Positions 46,439-55,887 are shown, counted from the stretch's first letter. The stretch: 64,000 bases of DNA from Novosphingobium sp. Gsoil 351 (GCF_009707465.1 NZ_CP046120.1:3625501-3689500), one strand, 5' to 3'. The notes: generated from the sequence alone by a model not told the origin. Program-made: numbers and translations.

Positions 46439-47831
46439 CGATCCTGGGGGCGGGACTGGAGGATCGTCCACTATCGTCGATACGCGATCCGGCTTCGCCT
46501 CGCACAGCATCGGGCAGAGCCTTTTGACGCACTGATCTCGCTGTGCTCGCGGCGACTTTGATGCTTCTCGAAAGGCCGGCGATAAGGCCGAGTATCACGG
46601 CCAGCATGTATTGCACGTTTTCGGACACAAACCCCCATTCGACACGGTTGTGAATCACAAATGTAACAAACGCGATACTGAGACCTGACAGAATATCGCC
46701 ACGAACATTTTTCCTATTTGTAAAAGATATATACAATGGGTAGGCTATAGCGCACGAAAGCAGAATGAGCATTGTAACTAATCCAATAACTCCGGTCTCC
46801 GCTTCGACCAAAAGATAACTATTGTGGACGTTTGCGCCCATGTTACCCTTCGTTACCGGCACTCCTGCGCGCTTCCAATAATTGCCGCTATTGGCTGCAA
46901 CAACGAAATAGTTTGATCCCACTCCCAGTGGAAAGTCATTTATCATCATTCCAGCTGCCTGATTCATTCGGAGTCTCACATCGTCACTATCGAACGAGAA
47001 GCTTACGTCGGATCCTTTGAATCTGTTTGACAAAGAACTCATGGCCAATGGGGCGCTTAGCGCCAATGCTAGAACCGCTAACACGGCCATCCCTGTCTTC
47101 CGACTGGTGGGCTTGCGCAACAGCGAGAGCACAACCGTCAATCCCGCGCCGACAGCGCCAAGGCTGAGCGACGCGCGCGACGCCGTGAAGATCAGCGCAA
47201 TGACGCAGACCAACACACCGAACGTCGCCCATCTCACCCGGATTCCTGCCAGCGCCATTGCGATCGAAGGCATGAGCACCATGTTGGTCAGCATGCCCAG
47301 GAGGTTCTGGTGGCCCAGCGTTCCTCCCGATTGCGCCGCTCCGTGGGCCCTCGCCCAGCCGGCTTCGAGCGCCTGAAAGGCTACGCCGAGAATCAAGCCT
47401 GCGACGATTGCGCTACAATGCCTATCGTCCTGCGCAACAATCGCAACTGCTCGGAAAACGACGTAAAAGCGCAATAGTTGCCATACATAAAAAGAGGATG
47501 CCTGGGGAACTGGGGATTGAGACATGGCGATTATTACTGCAATAAGGTAAAATATCATCGGCCATATAAACGGATTTTTGCATGTATTATGCCAATTGTT
47601 TAAAACGATGGCCAACGCAACTACATCTAGTACGGTGATCTTGACCCCCTTCACATACCCGGGCCACATCGGCCAAGGGTATGGTGCTACGGAGAGGTTG
47701 TACGGGGAGTAGACGAAGATCAACACGCCAAGCAATCCGCTCAGCCACGGCGCCTGACTGGGATTCGACCGCAGCCACTCCATGAGGGCCGGCACCGCGG
47801 CGATCAGGGCCGCAAGAACAATCCATTTCAT
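46386..47831 (-). CDS. O-antigen ligase / Wzy-like membrane protein
   Basis: A 481-residue protein with about 11-12 transmembrane segments. The Wzy_C-type stretch GTLGHQNLLGMLTNMVLMPS and TASRASLSLGAVGAG is in the middle, and the large periplasmic loop has FPLGVGSNYF and NVHNSYLLVEAETGVIGL, the usual His motif. It either polymerises repeat units or ligates the chain. The coding region is AT-richer than the window average, especially 46600-47000. Its last 53 bases overlap the epimerase on the other strand. Confidence 0.88.
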   Translation of the reverse strand: MKWIVLAALIAAVPALMEWLRSNPSQAPWLSGLLGVLIFVYSPYNLSVAPYPWPMWPGYVKGVKITVLDVVALAIVLNNWHNTCKNPFIWPMIFYLIAVIIAMSQSPVPQASSFYVWQLLRFYVVFRAVAIVAQDDRHCSAIVAGLILGVAFQALEAGWARAHGAAQSGGTLGHQNLLGMLTNMVLMPSIAMALAGIRVRWATFGVLVCVIALIFTASRASLSLGAVGAGLTVVLSLLRKPTSRKTGMAVLAVLALALSAPLAMSSLSNRFKGSDVSFSFDSDDVRLRMNQAAGMMINDFPLGVGSNYFVVAANSGNYWKRAGVPVTKGNMGANVHNSYLLVEAETGVIGLVTMLILLSCAIAYPLYISFTNRKNVRGDILSGLSIAFVTFVIHNRVEWGFVSENVQYMLAVILGLIAGLSRSIKVAASTARSVRQKALPDAVRGEAGSRIDDSGRSSSPAPRIVTYPTVAATFPLPRWPR

Positions 47832-47913
47832 GGCTGCATTATCTCGCTATCTTTACCTCAAGCCTGTCTGAATTGCGGGCGAAACGGCGAATTCAAGTTC
47901 AAGGTGATGACGC

Positions 47914-49644
47914 TCAGCGCAATCCCTGCGCATCGCCTCGTGGGTCGCTTGGCCGAGCCCACAGATACCATTCCTCGTTCTCGGAGACCAACCGGAACGA
48001 TCGTCTCAGGTCGTCTCGATAGATATCGCTCAGAACTGCGGCGGTTCCTTCATTCTTCGCGATAATCACGCAACCGACATCGGAGAAGAGTTTCTGTCCA
48101 GGAACATGGATAGCGCGGGAAAATGAACGGTCAGTGTTTAGCCATATCGGTGCATGTCTGGGCGACGGCGAGCCTAGCAGCGCCGGGAACGGATTCGAGA
48201 AATCGAACGCCAACACGGCGGCAAAGCGATAGGCGGGGCAATTATGCCAGATCAGTTCACGGCCGGAAAGCATTCGCCGAATATCGCGACACGTCTTGTC
48301 GAGGCATTCACTGCGAGGGTCGGGTTGATAGGTCTCGTCGACTACGAGGTTGCCGAATTCGGTTCCGGCCAACGGCGCGGCGAGATACAACTTGCGGTGC
48401 ATCTGCACCTTCTGAGCGAGGATGAAACCCCCATCGATTGCAGGCAACGCGAGCGTGACGAGCATGATTGCGCCAAGCCATTCGGCATTGCATGTCCTCA
48501 TCCCGAACCTGCAGCCTGCGACATCCGCCAGCATGCCTTCGCGCTCCGCGATGATCAACGGCATCAGCAACAGTGTGACCGCTTCGGTGGTGTAGTGGTT
48601 CTGCATCAGGACCACCAATCCGCTTCCGCCAACGGCAAGGACCACGATAAACACCCGCCAATTTGCCCACCAGCGGCGCTCGGACCGGTCCGCGCGGTGC
48701 CGGCTGGCAGCACTCATCAGCAGGAGACAGCCGGTCGAGAAAGCGATGAACGTAGGCAATTCGGTCAGGAACTTGCCAAAGCGGACCCCGTTCGAAGGCA
48801 TCTGCGCCGATAAGGCGAGATCGCCGAAATAGGCGCGAACCTGCCCGGCACTCACCCAGTCAAGCACCGGAATGCTCAGGATAGTTGCGAGGGTCACCAC
48901 GCCGATCTCTCGCCAGCGGAACGGGTACAGGGCGAGCACGACGGCAAAGATGCCAATGGCCGCAAAGGCATAGGTGATTTTGAGAAGTACAAGCACAGCG
49001 ATCGTGAACCCGGTCAGAATCGACTCGGTCACGTCCACGCGGACGCCAGGAAGCGCCGCGCGCATCGCAACCGGAAGGAGCAGCGCCCAACCCCACCGGT
49101 TGTATGGCGCGAGCATGCTGCTCTGCTGCAGGGCAACCAGCGAATCGATATCGCGCGGGGACAATGCGGTCGTGACCGCGATGAGGCCTACGATGGCCAC
49201 GGTTATCGGGCTTGCTCTTTGGCGCAGGAGAACAATCGTCAACATTAGCGACAAGGTGGCTATCACCACATTGGCCAGCACCAGTGAAGCGGAAGACGGC
49301 GGCTGGAACAGTAGTGTCAGCGCCAACATCCAATCCAGAACAGGACCGATCGGGTTGAAATAATCCACGCTGGACCGAACCCCCTGCGCCGCCTTGTGGA
49401 GGGCGTCCTGCGTCGTCCATATATCCACCAGATAATGATCTGCATCATACCAGATGCCGCGCGTGGACAGCGCAACGAGGATCAACAGGATGGCGAATGC
49501 GTGGAATCCCCAACTGATCCTCAGCGGCGAATAGCCGATGATCTCGCGCGAGGCGACAAACGCCACCGCAACAAGAGCGATGGCCGCAAACAGGCAAAGC
49601 GTCACTATCACCCTCAGGCCTTTAGCCGATTGTTCCAGAAGCAT
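47914..49644 (-). CDS. Large polytopic membrane protein, possible GT-C glycosyltransferase
   Basis: A 576-residue protein of unknown function with about 11 hydrophobic segments up to residue 420 and a C-terminal extracytoplasmic part of about 150 residues (with CLDKTC and a NCPAY segment). An acidic pair after the first helices (WYDADHYLVDIW) recalls the catalytic Asp loop of GT-C mannosyltransferase-like enzymes. A GtrA and a DPM1-like GT2 are in the same operon, which would fit use of a polyprenyl-phosphate sugar. ATG 49644 overlaps the upstream gene by 23 bases; GTG 49611 with AAAGG upstream is an alternative. Confidence 0.7.
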   Translation of the reverse strand: MLLEQSAKGLRVIVTLCLFAAIALVAVAFVASREIIGYSPLRISWGFHAFAILLILVALSTRGIWYDADHYLVDIWTTQDALHKAAQGVRSSVDYFNPIGPVLDWMLALTLLFQPPSSASLVLANVVIATLSLMLTIVLLRQRASPITVAIVGLIAVTTALSPRDIDSLVALQQSSMLAPYNRWGWALLLPVAMRAALPGVRVDVTESILTGFTIAVLVLLKITYAFAAIGIFAVVLALYPFRWREIGVVTLATILSIPVLDWVSAGQVRAYFGDLALSAQMPSNGVRFGKFLTELPTFIAFSTGCLLLMSAASRHRADRSERRWWANWRVFIVVLAVGGSGLVVLMQNHYTTEAVTLLLMPLIIAEREGMLADVAGCRFGMRTCNAEWLGAIMLVTLALPAIDGGFILAQKVQMHRKLYLAAPLAGTEFGNLVVDETYQPDPRSECLDKTCRDIRRMLSGRELIWHNCPAYRFAAVLAFDFSNPFPALLGSPSPRHAPIWLNTDRSFSRAIHVPGQKLFSDVGCVIIAKNEGTAAVLSDIYRDDLRRSFRLVSENEEWYLWARPSDPRGDAQGLR

Positions 49645-50374
49645 TCCTAACAAATGCCGCGACTTGTTCAGGCGTACCCAGCATGCCGACGTCTTCGGAA
49701 TTGAGCAGCGATACATGGACGTGTTTGCCCGCGCGGATCAGATGGTTGTACATCGGCGCGATGTATCGCTCACCCATCTCCTCACCGCCCGATCCGAAAA
49801 AATCGCGATATAGCGAAATGTAGGAGGCCGCGGAGGCGAACCAGTAAAGCCCGACCGTCGCATGAGGGGAAATTCGCTGCTTCTCGCGGAGCTCCAGAGC
49901 TCGTCCATGCTGGTCGATCCGGGCGAACGACCAACTTTCCCCGGGGCCGGGAAAACACGGCACCCAGCCTGAAGCGCCTGGCGGAACCTGGTCTGGGCAC
50001 ATCGCGTCGGGCCGAACGTAGGTGTCGATGTTGAAAACCAGGAAGGGGAGGGCGGCATTCGCCCCTTCCGCGAGCAGAAGGGCAGTCGTGGCTTGACCGT
50101 CCGTCAACCCGTCCAGCTCGAGAATTGGGCCCATGGCGATCGAGAGCGCATCGCAGCGCCGTGAAAGAAAATCGAGCGCGGACGTTTCCTTGCGGGTCGC
50201 GAAGTGGAACTGCCAGCCTTCGCGTTGAAATGCGGCCAGTGCGCCCATCGACCAATCGAATAGCGGGCGGCCAAGCACCTCGATCTCATACTTGGGCTGC
50301 GCATAGCCGGCCTTGGCGAAGCGGCTGCCCATTCCGGCCATGGTGATCGCGACCGTGCCGCGTGCGCTGCTCAT
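49622..50374 (-). CDS. Nucleotidyltransferase-like capsule biosynthesis protein
   Basis: A 250-residue protein with the NTP-transferase signature AITMAGMGSRFAKAGYAQPK at residues 9-28 (compare GxGxR...PK of sugar nucleotidyltransferases), an acidic NIDTYV (about 115-120) and GLYWF later. It probably activates a small phosphorylated compound with a nucleotide. It forms an overlapping cassette with a HAD phosphatase (4 bases) and a kinase. The substrate cannot be read from the sequence, and a hexose-1-phosphate is only one option. Confidence 0.75.
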   Translation of the reverse strand: MSSARGTVAITMAGMGSRFAKAGYAQPKYEIEVLGRPLFDWSMGALAAFQREGWQFHFATRKETSALDFLSRRCDALSIAMGPILELDGLTDGQATTALLLAEGANAALPFLVFNIDTYVRPDAMCPDQVPPGASGWVPCFPGPGESWSFARIDQHGRALELREKQRISPHATVGLYWFASAASYISLYRDFFGSGGEEMGERYIAPMYNHLIRAGKHVHVSLLNSEDVGMLGTPEQVAAFVRNASGTIG

Positions 50375-50766
50375 GCGATGCGATCCCGCGCGCAGATCGC
50401 ATCCAGTTCCTCTAGTGTGTGTTCGACGAATTCCCGCGGTCGAACGGTGCGGTCATCGACATAGAAGCCCTGCTGACCTGGCCAGGTCTTACCCATCCAC
50501 AGCTCGTCAAACGGCACTTCATGTTTTTTGAGCCATGTGATCAGTGTGGGCAGTACGTTTGCGAGTATCTCACCACAATTGCCGTCGTAGGTACGCATCC
50601 CTCGCGCCGACGAGAGTATGATGCGCCAACCCTCCTGCTTTAGTTCCACAAGACGTTGACGCATCCTAGGCTCGACCGGCAGGTCGGAATAGGAGTCCGC
50701 CGAGCCCTTTATCGGGCACAGCGTGCCGTCGATGTCGATCACCATAGCTTTCGTCTTTTCAATCAC
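50371..50766 (-). CDS. HAD-superfamily phosphatase, capsule biosynthesis type
   Basis: A 131-residue HAD-fold protein. Motif I is VIDIDGTLCP (nucleophile Asp), motif II ILSSARGMRTYDGN, and motif IV lies in FYVDDRTVRP. The run from SARGMRTYDGN through ITWLKKHEVPFDELWMGK matches a small phosphatase type I recall in many capsule loci next to a nucleotidyltransferase. It overlaps both neighbours by 4 bases, so the three products are made in step. It may dephosphorylate an intermediate. Confidence 0.82.
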   Translation of the reverse strand: MIEKTKAMVIDIDGTLCPIKGSADSYSDLPVEPRMRQRLVELKQEGWRIILSSARGMRTYDGNCGEILANVLPTLITWLKKHEVPFDELWMGKTWPGQQGFYVDDRTVRPREFVEHTLEELDAICARDRIA

Positions 50767-52226
50767 ACCGAATCTTCCAATTCCGCGAGAATATCGCCGG
50801 CGATCAGGCAGAAGGCGGGCAGCTTCTCGGGGGAATCCCCATGCAGGGGCAACATCGACAAAAATAGCGATGCCTCGATCGCGCGCGTCAGGCCAACATC
50901 CCAGCCATGCGCGTCCAGCTTCGAACGAAAAGCTTCTTTCATCCAGTTTGGTGGACCGCCCCGTTCCATCGCCAGAGATAACTGCATTCTGCCGTTGAGT
51001 TTACATTCGGCAAGGCCACTATTGACGAAGTCGTAACCGCCCAACGCGGAATGGCTGAACTTGGCGACATCGTAGAACGGATGCATGAAGGCTCCCTCGC
51101 GGCTTTCGGACCCGCGCGGGTCGATCAGCCGAAACAGATTGATCTCTGAATTATACAGGATGTTGGAGAAGCACGGATCGCCGTGGCTCAGAGCTAGGTA
51201 GTCCAGTTGCGAGCGGGCGAACCCTTCGCGCAAAGACGAGCCGCACCGATCGACCAAGACATCGAGGCTGCCGTGCGGCCCTGAAATCTCGAGCCATCGA
51301 TCGAGGTGAGCACCAACCGGCGTTTCCCGCAATTGTGCGATGCGCATGTCCAACTTGTCGATGATGTCCCGCTGACCGACCAGCCTGACCTCTGCCGCGC
51401 CGACCGCGTCTCTCCCCCGCGAAGCGAGGAACGCAAAAAAGCAGTCGGTAAACCGATCGAACGTCGCCTCGTCGAACGTGTCATGTACGATCTGCATGGC
51501 TGCGTCGGGCACGGACAGTTGCTCCATGGCATAGGACGCATTGTCGTCTTCATCGATGAAATCGAACGTTGGTTGCAGGAAGCGCTTCATCCCTTCGTCC
51601 GCAATGTGGAAGAACGAATATTCTCCCCGCATCTTCGCTTTATCCCGCGAACGCTTGCGGAAGACACCGCCAGACTGGCTGGTGCTGTTGAAATGCCGGG
51701 CCTCCGTTCCGCCCGACATAAATGTCAGGAATGTCGAGATCTGGGATATGTCCGCGAACCGGGCTTGATTACCGACCCGCACGGACTGTGTTTCGAGACC
51801 CTGAATGAACCGCCGGCGCCCGGCGGCGTCCCGCTCACCAAGCAATGCCACAGCGTTGTCGCGCGACAACAGTGTCGGCGCATCACTGGCGTTGGCCTCG
51901 CCATAGATGACCTCGCTCAGGGCGTACGGCAATTTGGCGATCAGGGCGGCGAAGATATCGGTGGCAAGCGGCACGATCGAGGAAGGGAGGCGGAAAACCT
52001 TGGCTTCGCTAGGAAGTTTCTGAAGGTATTCCAGCAATTCCGGTACCTGCTCCTCATCGATCAGCCGTACATATTCACCAACGGTGTTGGCTTCGACCAT
52101 TGTCCGGACAGCATCGGCCAAGCGCTGCCTTCGCCGGACGATATCGCCGAACCGCTGCGCACCGATGATCCGGGAGATCGCGCGAGGTACTGGAACCGTC
52201 TCGTCGTAGACCACTACAATGCGCAC
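50763..52226 (-). CDS. APH-like small-molecule kinase with an N-terminal domain of unknown role
   Basis: A 487-residue protein. The C-terminal half (about 195-470) resembles aminoglycoside/choline kinases: the catalytic loop is LSHGDPCFSNILYN and the metal motif FRLIDPRG. Residues 1-190 form a separate region that I do not recognise (it includes LPSEAKVFRLPSSIVPLA). It probably phosphorylates a small alcohol or amino alcohol for the polymer. The start is GTG 52226, one base from the previous gene's stop. It overlaps the HAD gene by 4 bases. Confidence 0.75.
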   Translation of the reverse strand: MRIVVVYDETVPVPRAISRIIGAQRFGDIVRRRQRLADAVRTMVEANTVGEYVRLIDEEQVPELLEYLQKLPSEAKVFRLPSSIVPLATDIFAALIAKLPYALSEVIYGEANASDAPTLLSRDNAVALLGERDAAGRRRFIQGLETQSVRVGNQARFADISQISTFLTFMSGGTEARHFNSTSQSGGVFRKRSRDKAKMRGEYSFFHIADEGMKRFLQPTFDFIDEDDNASYAMEQLSVPDAAMQIVHDTFDEATFDRFTDCFFAFLASRGRDAVGAAEVRLVGQRDIIDKLDMRIAQLRETPVGAHLDRWLEISGPHGSLDVLVDRCGSSLREGFARSQLDYLALSHGDPCFSNILYNSEINLFRLIDPRGSESREGAFMHPFYDVAKFSHSALGGYDFVNSGLAECKLNGRMQLSLAMERGGPPNWMKEAFRSKLDAHGWDVGLTRAIEASLFLSMLPLHGDSPEKLPAFCLIAGDILAELEDSV

Positions 52227-52227
52227 A

Positions 52228-53184
52228 TCAGGCCCTTGTCACCGTTGGCCCCCAATGGCGGCCAAGGAAATCTGCGTTGGAAACCTCCAGCATGCGACGT
52301 CTGCAATAGAACCAGATCGTTAAAGGCCAAACAATTAGCAGGCCGGCAAAAAACAGCCGAGTGGTGAGCGCGGACGGAACACCCAGTTGATCGAGCAACA
52401 GAAGCGTGCGCCAGCCGGAGTTGGCGCGGACCAGCGTCTCCGCCAATGAAGCGGACAGGCTGCCGTGAGCAGGACTGAAGACCGAGAGCATCAGCGCCAC
52501 GGCTCCAATTTCAAAGAGCCAAATGCCTATCGTGCAGACCACCAGGATTGGCGCGGTGCTCTTGATCGTTTCGCGGCCCAAACTGGCCAGCTGACGCAAC
52601 TGATGCACGATCTGCAGCGACTGAAGCGCGCGAGGCTTGTAGTGGTGCAAAAAGATGTAACTCTGAATGAAATGAAGAACCCTCGACGCGGCGAAAAAGC
52701 CGATCGTTACCGCGATCATCCCAATCCCGAAGATGCCGACGAAAAGCGCGATGCCGGGCATCCCGCCGAGTACAAGTACGACTGCAAAGGCCAGGAACAT
52801 CGGGCCGTCCATCGATCGGTCGATGACGATTGTGATCAGCGCCTTCGGAAGCGAACCGTTGACCGTGCGCAATTCGTTCAGCCGGATAAATTCGTCCAGT
52901 TTGAACGGTGCGATCATCGACCATGGCGCGACGGACAGGTTGAGCAACGCGAGGGTGCGGAAACTTGTTTTGTGAATGTACACCCCGATCACGGCCAGCC
53001 GGATGGCGCGCAGCAGATGCGAAACCAGATAAAGCCCGACGCAGCCGATACTGACGAACGCCGCTTGGGCGTGCGGAACCTGACGAGCCGAGAAGGCCTG
53101 CGGCGCCCTGAAGAGCCAGATGGCCATAACCAGGAACGTGATCCCGGATACGATCGCAAAGGGAAAACGATTGGCCTGGGTCAA
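52228..53184 (-). CDS. Lysylphosphatidylglycerol-synthase-like membrane protein
   Basis: A 318-residue protein with about eight transmembrane helices, similar to the LPG_synthase_TM / flippase-like family (SVAPWSMIAPFKLDEFIRLN and IDRSMDGPMFLAFAVVLVLG). Members in polysaccharide loci are thought to move or modify lipid-linked sugars. The start is TTG 53184: its TTGA overlaps the GT2 stop and GGAAGA lies six bases upstream. A much longer frame to 53571 only shadows the GT2 gene and was not used. Confidence 0.78.
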   Translation of the reverse strand: MTQANRFPFAIVSGITFLVMAIWLFRAPQAFSARQVPHAQAAFVSIGCVGLYLVSHLLRAIRLAVIGVYIHKTSFRTLALLNLSVAPWSMIAPFKLDEFIRLNELRTVNGSLPKALITIVIDRSMDGPMFLAFAVVLVLGGMPGIALFVGIFGIGMIAVTIGFFAASRVLHFIQSYIFLHHYKPRALQSLQIVHQLRQLASLGRETIKSTAPILVVCTIGIWLFEIGAVALMLSVFSPAHGSLSASLAETLVRANSGWRTLLLLDQLGVPSALTTRLFFAGLLIVWPLTIWFYCRRRMLEVSNADFLGRHWGPTVTRA

Positions 53185-53996
53185 GCGGGATCTTCCGATG
53201 GCGACCAGCGCCGAACGACCGTAGCCGGGTAACTGCTCCGCGGCGTGATACGATGTTCGGCGCGCAGGAAAGCCTGCTTCGATCGGATGCGCTGTCCAAG
53301 CATCTTTAGCATCGTGATGCCCTGGGTGAACAGCTTTGCGTTCGAGATCTGATCGTCTTCGCGCCAGTTGATCGGGAAGAAGGCGAGGCGCTTGCCCGTA
53401 TCGGCGAGCCCGAACACCAAATAATAATTGAAGGTCAGGTTGTCGGCGAATTTCAGGTGAAAACCGTTGTCGAAGATCGATCGCCGGAACAGATTCAATC
53501 CGGAACCGAGATCGTAAAAGCGCTTGCCGGCAACGGCCGAGAAGATCAGGTTGAAGGTGACATTGGCCCACGTCCTCAACATCGAATACCCTTGAAGCGT
53601 CGATCCCTTCATGAACCGGGCACCGAGCAAGGCGTCAAGATTCCGGTGCCCACCTTTGCGCAGAAGCGGCAGGATGTCGCGGATCGATCCCTGGTCGTCG
53701 CCGTGAAGCACGATGACATACTCATATCCTTCCGCGCGAGCGAAATCGAACGCTACCTTGTGCGACCCGCCAAGGTTGTAATTTTCGTCGTTCTGGATGA
53801 GTAATTTGTCCGGCAATGGGCAGGCGTCGAGCGAGGCCTCGGCACGCCTGAGGGTGCTGTCGGTCGATCGGTTTTCGATGAGCGCGATGGCGAACTTGCC
53901 CGGCTCGTCCGTCAGGCACGCCAAGTCGGCAATCACGCGCGGCACCTGGTTCTCACAATTGTAGGCGGGCACGAAAATTAGGAAACGGTCAGACAT
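53181..53996 (-). CDS. Glycosyltransferase family 2, polyprenyl-phosphate sugar synthase-like
   Basis: A 271-residue GT2 (GT-A fold) with FLIFVPAYNCENQVPRVI at the start, ENRSTDST, NLGGSHKVAFDFA and the DxD-like VLHGDDQG. This is close to dolichyl/undecaprenyl-phosphate mannose synthases. A weak C-terminal hydrophobic stretch is present but no clear helix pair. With the GtrA protein encoded just before it, it may make and hand over an undecaprenyl-phosphate sugar. ATG 53996 (MSDRFL) was chosen over an earlier ATG at 54077. Confidence 0.88.
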   Translation of the reverse strand: MSDRFLIFVPAYNCENQVPRVIADLACLTDEPGKFAIALIENRSTDSTLRRAEASLDACPLPDKLLIQNDENYNLGGSHKVAFDFARAEGYEYVIVLHGDDQGSIRDILPLLRKGGHRNLDALLGARFMKGSTLQGYSMLRTWANVTFNLIFSAVAGKRFYDLGSGLNLFRRSIFDNGFHLKFADNLTFNYYLVFGLADTGKRLAFFPINWREDDQISNAKLFTQGITMLKMLGQRIRSKQAFLRAEHRITPRSSYPATVVRRWSPSEDPA

Positions 53997-54021
53997 GATC
54001 CCGACTTTATAGGTGACTGGT

Positions 54022-54477
54022 CTAGTAAAAGCTAAATCGACGTTCGACGATGTAGCCGACGGCCAGAAAGTTGGCATACATTGTAATGGGAGTAACGAGT
54101 AGTTTGGACAGGTTGGACACGATCGTTACTCTATTCGGAGTCATGCCTGTGACATGTCCGGTCGCAGAGGCGATGCCGCTGAGATCGATCTGCTCCAGGC
54201 CGCTGGCGGTAATCTGAACGAAGAACGATGCCGCCGTGACGGACACCACATTCCAAAGCACGTATTTTACAACGACTCCGTGCAGGCTTTCGACGTGGTT
54301 GCGGAAGATCCAGTGTCGCGCCGTGATCAGAACGAACGACACGGCCACCGCCGCGCTGACCAGATTTGACGCGAAATAGGTATGGTCGAGCGCGACTAGG
54401 TAATTGAAGATCACGAAATCGATACACCAGCCGATACCCGAAAGCAGCGTGAAAGCTGGCAGTTTGAGCAAGCTCAT
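54022..54477 (-). CDS. GtrA-family membrane protein
   Basis: A 151-residue protein with four transmembrane helices and the GtrA pattern FTLLSGIGWCIDFVIFNYLV, FASNLVSAAVAVSFVL, and ARHWIFR. GtrA proteins are thought to flip undecaprenyl-phosphate sugars to the periplasm. The GT2 next to it and the GT-C-like gene downstream would complete a Gtr-type set. The ATG at 54477 has AAGGA four bases upstream; the frame extends to 54588 without support. Confidence 0.88.
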   Translation of the reverse strand: MSLLKLPAFTLLSGIGWCIDFVIFNYLVALDHTYFASNLVSAAVAVSFVLITARHWIFRNHVESLHGVVVKYVLWNVVSVTAASFFVQITASGLEQIDLSGIASATGHVTGMTPNRVTIVSNLSKLLVTPITMYANFLAVGYIVERRFSFY

Positions 54478-54735
54478 TTCGTCCTTCAACTCCGCGCGTT
54501 TGGCGAGATGCCGGTACGGTAACGAATGGTTGCACGCAAGCGTCACTGCTTGGTCTGAACCCTGCCGATTCGCCGTGAGATGTTGCACAAATCATGCTCA
54601 ATCAGGGGCGGCGCACCATCCTCAGGAGAGATGCTGGCTGCGGCGATCTGCCCGGTCGAGCACGTACATGCCCTGCGTCGGCCCAAGGGTTGGGCAATCC
54701 GAAGCCTTGGCGCTCGACCCGGTTTTTCAGAGGGT

Positions 54736-55887
54736 TCAACGCCCAATCGCCGTCTTGGCCAGTTCTCGGTCCATGACCTGGGCAAGCGTAGCGGCGAGCT
54801 TGCGATCATTGGCGTCTGTGAAATGACCATCCGGCAGGTAATTTGTCGGGGTCTTCGGGTCGATGTGTTGACTGGTCGACACGTAAGGAATCTGCTCGCG
54901 GGCCAGGGTGCTGCACAGCGCGCGCGTAAGCTGGTCGCCGTAGCCGAAGCTGTCGATGATGTAGATTACGGGCACGATCCCTTCGGCTCTCGCCCTTCGA
55001 GCGAAATCGATGACAATGGCGTTGGCAATTCGGACCGGTTCGCTTTTGCGATCATGGCTCTGCGCCGTGAGCGCACGGTTGCGCCATTCGCGGTCGCGCC
55101 GCTGCGCCCATGCGCGCCGGATCAGTCGAACAAGCGTGGAATTGTCGAGCCAACTCGCACGAAACAGGAAGGAATCGTAGAAGGGATCGGTCCGGGCGAA
55201 CTGTTCGAGGGCTTGCGTCCACGCCGGAGGATCGTTGAAGGTGCTCACATATTCGGGAAAACTCTCGTACGGCGGCTTTATTTGGCGCAGGCCTCCGGCG
55301 GTTTCGATAAACCGGTCCGCTGTATAGGGCATCGCAAAGCTGGTATTCCAATCCATTGGACTAGGCGAGAGGATCATCGGTAACGTCGAGGACATGATCG
55401 CCAGCACCGCCACCTTGCTGTGCCGGCGATCCGGGTCGCGCAGGAACGCGCCATAGGACCAGTTCGTGGTTGCCCCCGGGGCTCCAACCGAACGCGCTTG
55501 GAACTTGGTCGGAGTGGCCTGTAGCGCGTCGGCCAATCTGACCGCATGGGACATTCCGTAAATCGTCACCTCGGTCGCGCCGGGCTTGGCCGGCCGTTCA
55601 ACCGCCACCAGCGGATCGTACCAGCCCGCAAGCGTTATCGGTGCAGTAAACTCTCGATGGGAGCGCGTGATGCGCCGCAGGCGCCCCTCCATCGAGCGCC
55701 CATAATCGAAATAGAGCGCCAGCTTGCTTGGATGAAGATTCTTGGGGTCGTTGGGATAGGCGAAGGCGACGTTTACACCCACATCGAGAATGGCGAGCCA
55801 TAGCGCAACCCAGGCAATGGTCACCCAACCCCGGCGGCGGGCAGCTCTTTCGTCAAAACTGGAAATAGATGAACTGGGCGGGCTCAT
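54736..55887 (-). CDS. SGNH-hydrolase-like protein paired with MBOAT
   Basis: A 383-residue protein with one N-terminal transmembrane segment (about 20-43) and a periplasmic domain. Ser in TIYGMSHAVRL is a likely GDS-type nucleophile, and the C-terminal LPDGHFTDAND carries the Asp-x-x-His pair of SGNH enzymes. Such proteins partner with AlgI-type acyltransferases and finish transfer of an acyl group to polysaccharide. It overlaps the MBOAT gene by 35 bases, so the two are probably coupled. The acyl group is not known. Confidence 0.78.
   Translation of the reverse strand: MSPPSSSISSFDERAARRRGWVTIAWVALWLAILDVGVNVAFAYPNDPKNLHPSKLALYFDYGRSMEGRLRRITRSHREFTAPITLAGWYDPLVAVERPAKPGATEVTIYGMSHAVRLADALQATPTKFQARSVGAPGATTNWSYGAFLRDPDRRHSKVAVLAIMSSTLPMILSPSPMDWNTSFAMPYTADRFIETAGGLRQIKPPYESFPEYVSTFNDPPAWTQALEQFARTDPFYDSFLFRASWLDNSTLVRLIRRAWAQRRDREWRNRALTAQSHDRKSEPVRIANAIVIDFARRARAEGIVPVIYIIDSFGYGDQLTRALCSTLAREQIPYVSTSQHIDPKTPTNYLPDGHFTDANDRKLAATLAQVMDRELAKTAIGR

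Noticed and set aside
52228..53571. Long form (447 codons) of the LPG-synthase-like gene
   Set aside because: The extra N-terminal part overlaps the GT2 gene by almost 400 bases and is Arg-rich; TTG 53184 with GGAAGA explains the start.
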